Shown piece by piece: positions 7,436 to 12,342 of a stretch of 12,342 bases of DNA. Source of the stretch: Actinomycetes bacterium (GTDB taxonomy: Bacteria > Actinomycetota > Actinomycetes > Mycobacteriales > Mycobacteriaceae). The notes beneath the pieces were generated by a model, which saw only the letters and a list, made by a program, of their open reading frames with translations, made no database searches and was not told the origin of the DNA. The position numbers and the translations under genes are program-made. Every line of letters begins with the position of its first letter. The first letter of the stretch is position 1. The DNA lies in the NCBI GenBank assembly GCA_023415515.1, contig JAEZKH010000295.1, positions 1 to 12,342 of the forward strand. Direction: 5' to 3'.

Positions 7436-7590
7436 CGGCGCGATAGGTCGTGATGAATTCATCCTGGCCTTCGCGCGTTACCCGGTGGGCAACCCGGTGC
7501 TCATCCAATCACATCGTTGTGATTCATCCCCATTGGGGATAGCACTTGTGGATAACCCCATAAACCGGGGTAAAGGGGTGTGAATTAGCC
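7436..7590. promoter_or_regulatory. Palindrome-rich region between crgA and the PH-domain gene
   Basis: No gene. In order: a perfect 12-bp palindrome GATGAATTCATC (7452-7463); a direct repeat ACCCGGTG at 7480-7487 and 7492-7499; inverted repeat AATCACA-4 nt-TGTGATT (7507-7524); inverted repeat ATCCCCA-T-TGGGGAT (7526-7540); a DnaA box (7547-7555); inverted repeat ACCCC-7 nt-GGGGT (7555-7571). None has a T-tract, so these look more like protein-binding sites than terminators. The density is unusual for this GC-rich neighbourhood, but the bound factors are unknown. Confidence 0.6.
7547..7555 (-). promoter_or_regulatory. Perfect DnaA box (TTATCCACA)
   Basis: The minus strand reads TTATCCACA, identical to the strict bacterial DnaA-box consensus. 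It lies just upstream of the PH-domain gene and overlaps the first base of an inverted repeat. A single box is not an origin; at this distance from oriC it could titrate DnaA or regulate the adjacent gene. Chance occurrence cannot be excluded. Confidence 0.5.
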
Positions 7591-8007
7591 GTGCAGCAAA
7601 CTCAATGGAGTCCGCCCGCCGTTGGCGTCGCAGCGTGCGGCGTGATCGGTCTCATGATGGCTATCACCGCTGTGACGCTTGTCACAGACGCTCCGGGGCG
7701 CATTCTCGGGATCATTGCCGCCGCAGGACTGCTCCTGTTTGCAACCGTTTCGTGGCGCGCCAGGCCAAAGCTGGCAATCCGCGACGGCGGTCTGATCATT
7801 CGCGGCGCACTATGCGCACACCGGCTGACGCGAGACCAGATCAAGATCATTCGGATCACCGAATTCCGGCGCATCGCCAGGACGGTGCGTCTGCTCGAGA
7901 TCGACACGACCGACGATCGGCTGTTCGTGCTCACCCGATGGGATCTGGGCACCGACCCCCTGCACGTGCTCGACGCGTTGACCGCGGCCGGGCTGGCCGG
8001 CCGCTAG
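7591..8007 (+). CDS. Two-helix membrane protein with PH-like domain (Rv0010c-like)
   Basis: 138 aa from a GTG start. Two transmembrane helices (about 10-31 and 36-54) are followed by a cytoplasmic beta-rich domain (58-135) beginning WRARPKLAIRDGGLIIRG, the pattern of bacterial PH-like (bPH) domains in small actinobacterial membrane proteins. Position between crgA and ppiA matches Rv0010c. Function unknown. The ribosome site is weak (GGGG about 13 nt upstream), and the 155-bp upstream gap suggests it has its own promoter. It ends 10 bp from the convergent ppiA stop. Confidence 0.85.
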   Translation: MQQTQWSPPAVGVAACGVIGLMMAITAVTLVTDAPGRILGIIAAAGLLLFATVSWRARPKLAIRDGGLIIRGALCAHRLTRDQIKIIRITEFRRIARTVRLLEIDTTDDRLFVLTRWDLGTDPLHVLDALTAAGLAGR

Positions 8008-8017
8008 CGCCGACCGG

Positions 8018-8563
8018 TCAGGAGATGGTTATCGACTCGATCACCACCGGCTCGGTGGGGCGGTCGCTGCGGTCGGTGGCCGTCGTGGCGATCGCGTCGA
8101 CCACCTTCTGCGATTCCGGATCGACGACCTCTCCGAAGATGGTGTGCCTGCGGTTCAGATGCGGCGTCTTGCCGACGGTCAGGAAGAACTGCGAGCCGTT
8201 GGTGCCCGGCCCCGCGTTGGCCATCGCCAACAGATAGGGCTTGTCGAACTGCAGCTCCGGGTGGAACTCGTCCTCGAACTGGTAGCCGGGGCCACCGCGG
8301 CCGGTCCCGGTCGGGTCGCCGCCCTGGATCATGAACCCATCGATCACCCGGTGAAAAACGGCGCCGTCGTAGAACGGGCCCGAGGTCCCGCCCGACGCGT
8401 TCTCGGTGCTGTACTCCTTGGTGCCCTGTGCCAGTCCGATGAAGTTGGCGACGGTCTTGGGGGCGTGATTTCCGAACAGTGCGATCTTGATGTCACCACG
8501 ATTGGTGTGCAGGGTCGCAGTCGCGGTCTGAATAGGGCTCGTCACGGTGAGCCAGTCTGCCAC
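8018..8563 (-). CDS. ppiA: Cyclophilin-type peptidyl-prolyl cis-trans isomerase A
   Basis: 181 aa, almost the length of Rv0009 (182 aa) and strongly similar along its whole length. Catalyses cis/trans isomerisation of X-Pro bonds. Active-site residues are visible: R72 in FHRVI, GFMIQGGDPTGTG (76-88), ANAGPGTNGSQFF (115-127) and TPHLNRRHTIFG (133-144), with His where human CypA has the cyclosporin-binding Trp, as is common in bacterial forms. No signal peptide, so probably cytosolic, though secretion by other routes has been proposed for the tuberculosis enzyme. GTG start; the 20-residue lead-in MADWLTVTSP matches the known N-terminus. Divergent from cwsA and convergent with the PH-domain gene. 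Confidence 0.97.
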   Translation of the reverse strand: MADWLTVTSPIQTATATLHTNRGDIKIALFGNHAPKTVANFIGLAQGTKEYSTENASGGTSGPFYDGAVFHRVIDGFMIQGGDPTGTGRGGPGYQFEDEFHPELQFDKPYLLAMANAGPGTNGSQFFLTVGKTPHLNRRHTIFGEVVDPESQKVVDAIATTATDRSDRPTEPVVIESITIS

Positions 8564-8651
8564 GCGTCGCTGACGGCCAACCGGGCACCGTCGGGCCGGT
8601 GATGATGGCAGGCTGGTATGGAATCCCGACTGGCCGCGAGAGAGGTACGCA
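8564..8651. promoter_or_regulatory. Divergent promoter region of ppiA and cwsA
   Basis: 88 bp that must carry start signals for both genes. On the plus strand GAGAGAGG (8638-8645) is the cwsA ribosome site, and GGTATGGAAT near 8615-8624 is a possible -10. No clear ribosome site precedes the ppiA GTG. Confidence 0.35.
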
Positions 8652-9089
8652 ATGAGCCTGAAGACCGACGCCCGCTTGAGCCCAGGACAACGGCTGTCTC
8701 GAGGCCTGCGTTACACCGCGATCGGTCCCGTCGACGTCACGCGCGGCACGGTCGGGCTCAGCGCCCAAGGCCTGCACACCGCGGCTGCGAGCCTTCGGCA
8801 GCGCGTCGCCAAGAGCGACCTGGCCAAGGAGCTCGTTCAGGAGCTCGAGGATGCGCAGGAGGCCATCGCGCAAGAGCTCGCCGAGGCGCGCGCGGCGCTG
8901 GCCGGCCTGCCGCAGACGATCGCCGATGCGCGGAAGCCGCGACGGCGGCGCCCACGGCCGCTGCTGCTCGCGGCAGCCGGTATAGCGATGATAGCCGTTG
9001 GGGGAGTGACGTTTTCGATAGTTCGCCGCTCGATGCAGCCCGACCCGTCGCCGCGGCCGCCGAGCGTGGAGCCTCCTGCGCGGCCGTAA
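8652..9089 (+). CDS. cwsA: Cell wall synthesis / cell shape protein CwsA
   Basis: 145 aa, the same length as Rv0008c. A cytoplasmic N-terminal half contains a Ala/Glu-rich helical stretch (about 52-92, KELVQELEDAQEAIAQELAE), a basic patch KPRRRRPR (95-102), one transmembrane helix (104-124) and a short Pro-rich outer tail. CwsA of M. tuberculosis and M. smegmatis interacts with CrgA and Wag31 and is needed for normal cell shape and peptidoglycan synthesis. Its partner crgA is 1.2 kb away on the same strand. The ATG follows GAGAGAGG at a good distance. The stop is 1 nt before the next start, so the lipoprotein gene is probably cotranscribed. Confidence 0.93.
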   Translation: MSLKTDARLSPGQRLSRGLRYTAIGPVDVTRGTVGLSAQGLHTAAASLRQRVAKSDLAKELVQELEDAQEAIAQELAEARAALAGLPQTIADARKPRRRRPRPLLLAAAGIAMIAVGGVTFSIVRRSMQPDPSPRPPSVEPPARP

Positions 9090-9090
9090 C

Positions 9091-9786
9091 GTGAATTCTG
9101 CGCCGCAACCTCGATGCCGGACGGCCCCAGTGTGGGTTGCGGTTGTCGCCGCCGCCGTCGGCCTGACGGGTTGCACGCGCGAGGTCGACGGCTCGGCGGT
9201 CGCGGCGGGCCCCCTGTCGACCACCGACCTCCGTGCCGTACTGCTCGACGCCGACGAGATCGACGACGTGTTGCAACTCAGCGGCACCGAGGTGCTCGAC
9301 GAGGGCGACGCGCCGGACGACGTGACGGAGGTCGACCCGTCGGCATGCCACGGGTTGGTCTACATCGCGGGCGAAGTCGAATACGAGTCATCGGGTTTCA
9401 CCGCGATGCTCTGGCGGGTTGCCGGACCCGGTGGTGCCGGCGATGTGGTGGAGATGGTGGCGCAACTCCCTTCGGTTGCCGAGGCCGACGAGTTCGTCGG
9501 CGAGCAGACCCGAATGTGGGAAGGGTGTGAGGGCGAAGTCATCACCAGCAGGGACAAGGCGAGCGGTTCGATATCACAGGAGCGCGTCACCGCGGTGAAG
9601 GCTCGTCCGCACATGGTGATCGCATCGATGGATTCGATGTCACGCGCGCGACCCTGCCAGTACGGCCAGCATCTCCTGCAGGCGGTGTCGAGCGCCGTTC
9701 TCGACGTGAGCGCCTGCAGCAACACCGTTCCCGACCCGGCTGAAGCGATCGCGGCGAAGCTCGTCGACAGGCTCGGGGCCGGTTGA
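9091..9786 (+). CDS. Lipoprotein with a PknH-type extracellular sensor domain
   Basis: 231 aa from a GTG placed 1 nt after the cwsA stop. Signal peptide VWVAVVAAAVG then lipobox LTGC, so the mature protein would be lipidated on C28. The outer domain has the features of the PknH C-terminal sensor family: opening motif TTDLRAVLLDADEIDDVL, a hydrophobic 'A-D-EFV' segment (131-136), and four cysteines (C86, C146, C189, C209) in the usual places, expected to give two disulfides; VLDVSACSN near the end is the family's DVSAC motif. In PknH this domain sits outside a kinase; here it is free-standing and membrane-anchored by lipid. Function is unknown; ligand binding or kinase modulation would be inference. 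Confidence 0.85.
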   Translation: MNSAPQPRCRTAPVWVAVVAAAVGLTGCTREVDGSAVAAGPLSTTDLRAVLLDADEIDDVLQLSGTEVLDEGDAPDDVTEVDPSACHGLVYIAGEVEYESSGFTAMLWRVAGPGGAGDVVEMVAQLPSVAEADEFVGEQTRMWEGCEGEVITSRDKASGSISQERVTAVKARPHMVIASMDSMSRARPCQYGQHLLQAVSSAVLDVSACSNTVPDPAEAIAAKLVDRLGAG

Positions 9787-9801
9787 GTGTCGGCGCGACA
9801 C
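9787..9801. terminator. Hairpin directly after the lipoprotein gene
   Basis: GTGTCG-GCG-CGACAC, a perfect 6-bp stem that begins at the base after the TGA. No T-tract follows at once (ATTTTG comes 15 nt later), so termination is possible but unproven. It would have faced the native tRNA operon before the island inserted. Confidence 0.3.
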
Positions 9802-9817
9802 GGACAAGCCCGAGATT

Positions 9818-9876
9818 TTGTGGAGCCTAGGGGATTCGAACCCCTGACGTCTGCCTTGCAAAGGCAGCGCTTTACC
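9818..9876 (-). repeat. Left att repeat: displaced 3' fragment of tRNA-Ala
   Basis: Matches 11551-11609 at 57 of 59 positions. It contains nucleotides 18-73 of tRNA-Ala (9821-9876), from the D loop through the anticodon TGC stem-loop, T arm and acceptor, but no 5' part, so it is not a functional tRNA. The two differences (9849, 9872) are both on the island side of a perfect 31-bp block 9818-9848, which suggests recombination happened within the T-arm/acceptor end. Decay of a non-functional copy is the alternative. Confidence 0.88.
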
Positions 9877-9916
9877 CATGTCAGACGCTTCTGATAGACA
9901 CACGATGCTGAAACAC

Positions 9917-9966
9917 ATAACTGTCATTCACACTAGTTATCTGTAACTGTGGGCAGTTTGTGGGCA
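9917..9966. repeat. Repeats just inside the left att site (possible integrase arm sites)
   Basis: An inverted repeat ATAACT-12 nt-AGTTAT (9917-9922/9935-9940) is followed by a tandem pair TGTGGGCA at 9948-9955 and 9959-9966, 11 bp apart. TAACTGT also occurs twice (9918-9924, 9944-9950). Short direct repeats close to the core site are typical of tyrosine-integrase arm-binding sites. A smaller hairpin TCAGA-4 nt-TCTGA lies at 9881-9894. Assignment is inference. Confidence 0.45.
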
Positions 9967-9987
9967 AAAGTGTGCTTAGGAGGACAC

Positions 9988-10191
9988 GTGGGCAATTTCA
10001 AAATCAACAGGGCAGGAATGCGCAAGCTCGAGCAGGATCTACAGCACCAGTTCTCTGCGGGGATTCAAATCCCGCTCGGCGGCTCAGAGGAGGACGCTAT
10101 CCGCTCGGTGAAGGACCAACTTGAGGGCATGGGCGTGAAACCGAACGACTCCGAGGTCGAGAAAATGGTCCGGGACAGGCGCGCCGGATAG
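9988..10191 (+). CDS. Small orphan protein of the island, function unknown
   Basis: 67 aa, charged and soluble-looking: GNFKINRAGMRKLEQDL at the N-terminus, a probable amphipathic helix, a Pro/Gly break near IPLGGSEED, then DAIRSVKDQLEGMGVKPND and a short helix ending VRDRRAG. No membrane segment or Cys. The GTG at 9988 was chosen because a strong AGGAGG (9978-9983) stands 4 nt upstream; the same frame is open to 9949 but that ATG lies among the tandem repeats. I do not assign a family; similar short proteins ('F-x-N-x-AG-x-x-x-L' opening) seem to occur in actinobacterial mobile DNA. It converges with fic, 19 bp between stops. Confidence 0.7.
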   Translation: MGNFKINRAGMRKLEQDLQHQFSAGIQIPLGGSEEDAIRSVKDQLEGMGVKPNDSEVEKMVRDRRAG

Positions 10192-10201
10192 GCGCCCGGC
10201 G
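10182..10201. terminator. Hairpin between the convergent island genes
   Basis: CGCCGG-8 nt-CCGGCG overlaps the stop codon of the small gene and lies 9 nt past the fic stop. It may act on both transcripts, but there is no T-tract on either side. Confidence 0.3.
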
Positions 10202-10210
10202 TTCCTGTCA

Positions 10211-11377
10211 CTAGGGGTCGAGTACGCGAAGTACATCGTCGGCGAACCAGCGATGGCGGACACCGGGACCGTCGCCCACTTCACGAACGATCCCCTCAGT
10301 GGTGAGTGTACGAAGCAAGTTGGTGGCTCCAGGCTGACTGACCCCTAGCCGCTTTTGTACTGCGCGAACGGTCATGATTGGGTTGGCGAACAGCAAATCC
10401 GCCACTTCAATGGCGCGGCTCCTAGTGCCGACAAGTCGCAACCGATAGTCCTCTCGAAGGTCGGCCAGGTCTTCGGCTCGGCTCACCGCGTCAGTAGCTT
10501 GCCCCGCGATCCCCGTGAGAAAGAAATCAAGCCATTCCTCGATCTCGCCACGTTCTCGGATGAATTGGAGGCGGTCGTAGTACTCCGCTTTGCGTTGATC
10601 AAAATAGCTCGATATGTAGAGGAGTGGAGTTGGGAGTCTCCCAAGGTTCACGAGGTACAGGATGATGAAGAGTCGACCGATGCGGCCGTTGCCGTCAAGG
10701 AATGGGTGGATCGTCTCAAACTGATAATGCATTAAGGCGCAGCGAATTAGGAGCGGGAGCTTGGGGTCGGGGTCGTGCAGATACTTTTCCCAGTCGTCGA
10801 GTGCTCTCCACATGTTCTCCACCGTGGGGGGAACGAAGCGTGCTGTCTTCGGCTGGTTGTCAGGAGACGAGATCCAGTTCTGCGTCTGGCGAAAATCGCC
10901 GGGTGTGCGCTCTTGGCCGCGGACGCCGCTTAGCAGAATTTCGTGCATTTCTTTGATGAGGCGCAACGAGATTGGGAAGCCCTCGTCGAGGCGGCGTAAT
11001 CCGTGTCGAAGGGCGAGGATGTAGTTGCGGACTTCCTGAACATCCGCGCGGACAGTGGTTCCGGTTACTGCCGCATCGAAGACCTCGGTCACCGATGCTT
11101 GAGTGCCCTCGATGCGCGAGCTCGCTACGGCCTCCCGTGTGATGTAGGCATTCACCAGCAGGTGCGCGTCGGGCAGGAGCCGCCCAGCGCCTGCCAATCT
11201 GCCAAGCGACGCGTCGGCGTCTGATAGGAGCATGATGGTTTGCGGAGGCAGAACCAGTGCACGCGGGACTGGCATCGGGTCGAACGCGTGATAGGCAGCC
11301 GGACCGCCAGTCGAAACTGCGCGCCCCCAAGCTGGGGCTACAAACCTCTTTGGGTCCACCTGGACAAGGTATAACAA
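10211..11377 (-). CDS. fic: Fic-family AMP-transferase with N-terminal inhibitory motif and C-terminal winged helix
   Basis: 388 aa. Fic proteins transfer AMP (or other nucleotide parts) from a nucleotide to hydroxyl groups of target proteins. The complete catalytic motif HPFLDGNGRIGR is at 224-235, with H224 as base and D228 for metal. S86-SRI-E90-G91 (SSRIEGT) matches the self-inhibitory (S/T)xxxE(G/N) helix of class II Fic proteins, in which Glu blocks ATP binding. Fic_N-like region about 20-110, Fic core 135-240, and a winged helix-turn-helix near 322-380 (AVQKRLGVSQPGATNLLRTL), so it may bind DNA or regulate itself. The start is uncertain: TTG at 11377 is the most upstream candidate, GTG at 11359 the next; neither has a Shine-Dalgarno. 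Less GC-rich than the core genes. Island cargo; no separate antitoxin gene is needed for this class. Confidence 0.9.
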   Translation of the reverse strand: MLYLVQVDPKRFVAPAWGRAVSTGGPAAYHAFDPMPVPRALVLPPQTIMLLSDADASLGRLAGAGRLLPDAHLLVNAYITREAVASSRIEGTQASVTEVFDAAVTGTTVRADVQEVRNYILALRHGLRRLDEGFPISLRLIKEMHEILLSGVRGQERTPGDFRQTQNWISSPDNQPKTARFVPPTVENMWRALDDWEKYLHDPDPKLPLLIRCALMHYQFETIHPFLDGNGRIGRLFIILYLVNLGRLPTPLLYISSYFDQRKAEYYDRLQFIRERGEIEEWLDFFLTGIAGQATDAVSRAEDLADLREDYRLRLVGTRSRAIEVADLLFANPIMTVRAVQKRLGVSQPGATNLLRTLTTEGIVREVGDGPGVRHRWFADDVLRVLDP

Positions 11378-11490
11378 AAGCGACTTTTTCTTATAGGTAG
11401 CGTCTCCACCTACAACTAACGTTTGTGGTTGGTAATGACGTAACTACGCGGTTTACCGCTGTCTAGCAGGCAGACTGCTTCGCTGGGCCA

Positions 11491-11518
11491 ACAAAAACAC
11501 CCCGGCAGATGGCCGGGG
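11491..11518 (-). terminator. Intrinsic terminator downstream of tRNA-Ala
   Basis: On the minus strand a perfect 7-bp GC stem, CCCCGGC-5 nt-GCCGGGG (11518-11500), is followed by TGTTTTTGT. It lies about 35 nt after the tRNA-Ala 3' end and points away from it, so it ends the tRNA-Ile/tRNA-Ala transcript. It lies inside the island boundary. Confidence 0.82.
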
Positions 11519-11550
11519 CGATCTGTCACCCATGACGCGCCTCATCACAA

Positions 11551-11609
11551 TTGTGGAGCCTAGGGGATTCGAACCCCTGACTTCTGCCTTGCAAAGGCAG
11601 CGCTCTACC
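11551..11609 (-). repeat. Right att repeat, within the intact tRNA-Ala
   Basis: Second copy of the 59-bp direct repeat; all but 3 bp are inside the tRNA gene. See the left copy at 9818-9876 for the comparison. Confidence 0.88.
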
Positions 11610-11626
11610 AACTGAGCTAAGGCCCC
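11554..11626 (-). tRNA. alaT: tRNA-Ala (anticodon TGC)
   Basis: 73 nt. Acceptor GGGGCCT pairs with AGGCTCC (one G-U), D arm GCTC...GAGC, anticodon stem CTGCC/GGCAG around loop TTTGCAA (anticodon TGC), T arm CAGGGGTTCGAATCCCCT. Discriminator A; the CCA end is not encoded. It lies downstream of tRNA-Ile in the same transcript and serves as the attachment site of the island. Confidence 0.97.
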
Positions 11627-11629
11627 GAG

Positions 11630-11734
11630 TCAGGACGGCTGGTCTGCCGCTGCGTGCCACACCTCCACGCGTTGTCGCGACCGCACCACGAATACCGCCA
11701 GCGCCACCACCGCGACCAGTAGAACCAGTCTCAT
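11630..11734 (-). CDS. 34-aa membrane microprotein between the tRNA genes (DLW-39-like)
   Basis: ATG at 11734 preceded by GGAAAGGG about 5-12 nt upstream; TGA at 11632-11630, 4 nt from tRNA-Ala. The peptide is one hydrophobic helix (RLVLLVAVVALAVFVV), a basic stretch RSRQR, and a tail VEVWHAAADQPS. Actinobacteria encode a tiny protein at this site, between the tRNA-Ile and tRNA-Ala genes near gyrA, annotated as the DLW-39 family: an N-terminal helix and a C-terminal acidic 'D-L-W...A-D' motif. Here EVWHAAAD fits that motif with V for L. Function unknown. Position, ribosome site and motif together make it likely real despite the size. Confidence 0.72.
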   Translation of the reverse strand: MRLVLLVAVVALAVFVVRSRQRVEVWHAAADQPS

Positions 11735-11748
11735 GGTGACCCTTTCCG

Positions 11749-11822
11749 TGGGCCTAGGAGGACTCGAACCTCCGACCTCTTCGTTATCAGCGAAGCGCTC
11801 TAACCGCCTGAGCTATAGGCCC
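11749..11822 (-). tRNA. ileT: tRNA-Ile (anticodon GAT)
   Basis: 74 nt. Acceptor GGGCCTA/TAGGCCC, D arm GCTC...GAGC, anticodon stem CTTCG/CGAAG around CTGATAA (anticodon GAT), T arm GGAGGTTCGAGTCCTCC, discriminator A, CCA not encoded. First gene of the minus-strand tRNA transcript. Confidence 0.97.
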
Positions 11823-11845
11823 GTAACGCACATGGCCGAGCGACG

Positions 11846-11875
11846 AGATTACCGTAATCAGGACGCTTGACCCAA
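11846..11875 (-). promoter_or_regulatory. Promoter of the tRNA-Ile/tRNA-Ala transcript
   Basis: On the minus strand TTGGGT (11875-11870), 18 bp, TAATCT (11851-11846); the second fits the mycobacterial -10 pattern TANNNT. A start about 7 nt later would leave a leader of roughly 15-18 nt before tRNA-Ile. A perfect inverted repeat GATTAC-C-GTAATC (11847-11859) covers the -10. Confidence 0.5.
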
Positions 11876-11881
11876 ACCGGA

Positions 11882-12342
11882 TCAGTCGCGGTCGGCCAAC
11901 GTCACCTCGATGCCGCCGACCAGGTCGGTGGTCAGGTTGTAGATGAAGACTCCGACCGTGGCCATCGCCGTCAGCAGCACGATGTTGACCAGCCCGATCA
12001 GCGCCGCCCCGCCGAAGATCGTGCCGCTGGACACCAGTTCGCCGCCGGCCTGGCCGCTTGCGCTGGTCAGCAGGTCACCGACGTTGCTGTTGAGCTTGCT
12101 CCACACGCCCATCCCGCCGAGCACGAGGTAGAGGAACGCGACCGCGATCATCCAGACGAAGAACAACGCGACCGACAGCACCAGCGACACCTTCAGCGCG
12201 CTCCAGGGATCGATGCGGCGGATCTGCATGCTCGCCCGAACCGGCCCGGTATGTGGGCGGCCCGCCACCTGAACGCGGGCGGCCGGCGCGGGCCGCGGCG
12301 TCGGCTCGGTGCGGTCGGGCGCCGGCTTGCGCTGTGCCGGTC
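11882..12342 (-). CDS. DUF3566 membrane protein (Rv0007-like), C-terminal part; 5' end outside window
   Basis: The frame is open from the right edge to a TGA at 11884-11882. The visible part starts with a Pro/Ala/Arg-rich disordered stretch (PAQRKPAPDRTEPTP...), then the DUF3566 domain: VRASMQIRRIDPWSALKVS, a transmembrane helix (about LVLSVALFFVWMIAVAFLYL), an outer loop with GVWSKLN...VSSGTIFG, a second helix (LIGLVNIVLLTAMATVGVF) and a short tail ending VTLADRD. Rv0007, downstream of gyrA in M. tuberculosis, has the same layout with a long Pro-rich N-terminus (about 300 aa), so a further 100-150 residues probably lie beyond the window. The GTG at 12268 is internal. Function unknown; it lies next to the tRNA genes, as in other mycobacteria. 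Confidence 0.92.
   Translation of the reverse strand, partial: PAQRKPAPDRTEPTPRPAPAARVQVAGRPHTGPVRASMQIRRIDPWSALKVSLVLSVALFFVWMIAVAFLYLVLGGMGVWSKLNSNVGDLLTSASGQAGGELVSSGTIFGGAALIGLVNIVLLTAMATVGVFIYNLTTDLVGGIEVTLADRD

Larger units (their letters stand above)
9818..11609. mobile_element. Small tRNA-Ala-integrated island without an integrase
   Basis: The segment is bounded by two direct copies of a 59-bp sequence derived from the 3' part of tRNA-Ala. Between them is ~1.67 kb that is visibly less GC-rich than both flanks and holds only a 67-aa gene and a fic gene. This is the structure left by a site-specific element that uses tRNA-Ala as attB: the intact tRNA is on one side, a displaced fragment on the other. 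No recombinase frame is present between the repeats, so the element is a deletion remnant or a non-autonomous (satellite) form. In M. tuberculosis tRNA-Ala and cwsA are direct neighbours, which supports insertion. Confidence 0.8.

Noticed and set aside
7436..7590. Replication origin
   Set aside because: Only one DnaA box and no AT-rich stretch; dnaA/dnaN are not in the window.
9640..9927. Minus-strand frame across the left att site as an integrase remnant
   Set aside because: It reads through the tRNA fragment and the lipoprotein gene and shows no tyrosine- or serine-recombinase motif.
10355..10735. 126-aa plus-strand frame within fic
   Set aside because: Antisense to a complete Fic catalytic domain and without a recognisable ribosome site or motif.

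Overview
The window is a high-GC actinobacterial chromosome segment that reads as Mycobacterium/Mycolicibacterium. The gene order pknA-pknB / trpG / DUF881 / crgA / PH-domain membrane protein / ppiA / cwsA / tRNA-Ala / tRNA-Ile / DUF3566 protein is the block that in M. tuberculosis runs from about Rv0015c down to Rv0007, next to gyrA and close to oriC. Here it is written in the opposite orientation. Species cannot be fixed from the sequence alone.

Left part (1-2950): the 3' end of pknA overlaps the complete receptor kinase gene pknB by ATGA. pknB ends inside the last codons of the convergent trpG gene (glutamine amidotransferase). Middle (2960-7064, minus strand): DUF881 gene, then a large adenylyl cyclase/AAA-type ATPase/LuxR regulator gene, then trpG, all co-directional. 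The regulator is inserted between two genes that are adjacent in M. tuberculosis, and an in-frame TGA at 4454-4456, where a TGG Trp codon is plausible, cuts it in two.

7065-9786: a division and envelope cluster. crgA (7172) diverges from the DUF881 gene. A palindrome-rich 155 bp gap containing a perfect DnaA box leads to a PH-domain membrane protein gene. ppiA and cwsA are divergent. cwsA is followed after 1 nt by a lipoprotein carrying a PknH-type sensor domain. CrgA and CwsA are known mycobacterial division/cell-shape partners, and PknA/PknB phosphorylate the same machinery, so the core genes fit one job: coordinating growth, septation and wall synthesis.

9818-11609: a ~1.7 kb, less GC-rich island flanked by a 59 bp direct repeat (57/59 identical). 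The right copy is the 3' three-quarters of an intact tRNA-Ala(TGC); the left copy is the displaced tRNA fragment. The island carries a 67-aa orphan gene and a convergent Fic AMP-transferase gene with an N-terminal self-inhibitory motif and a C-terminal winged helix. No integrase lies between the repeats.

11554-12342: tRNA-Ala, a 34-codon membrane microprotein gene (DLW-39-like) and tRNA-Ile, with a promoter upstream and an intrinsic terminator downstream, then the 3' part of a DUF3566 membrane protein gene that runs off the right edge. No rRNA genes, CRISPR arrays or transposase genes were seen.
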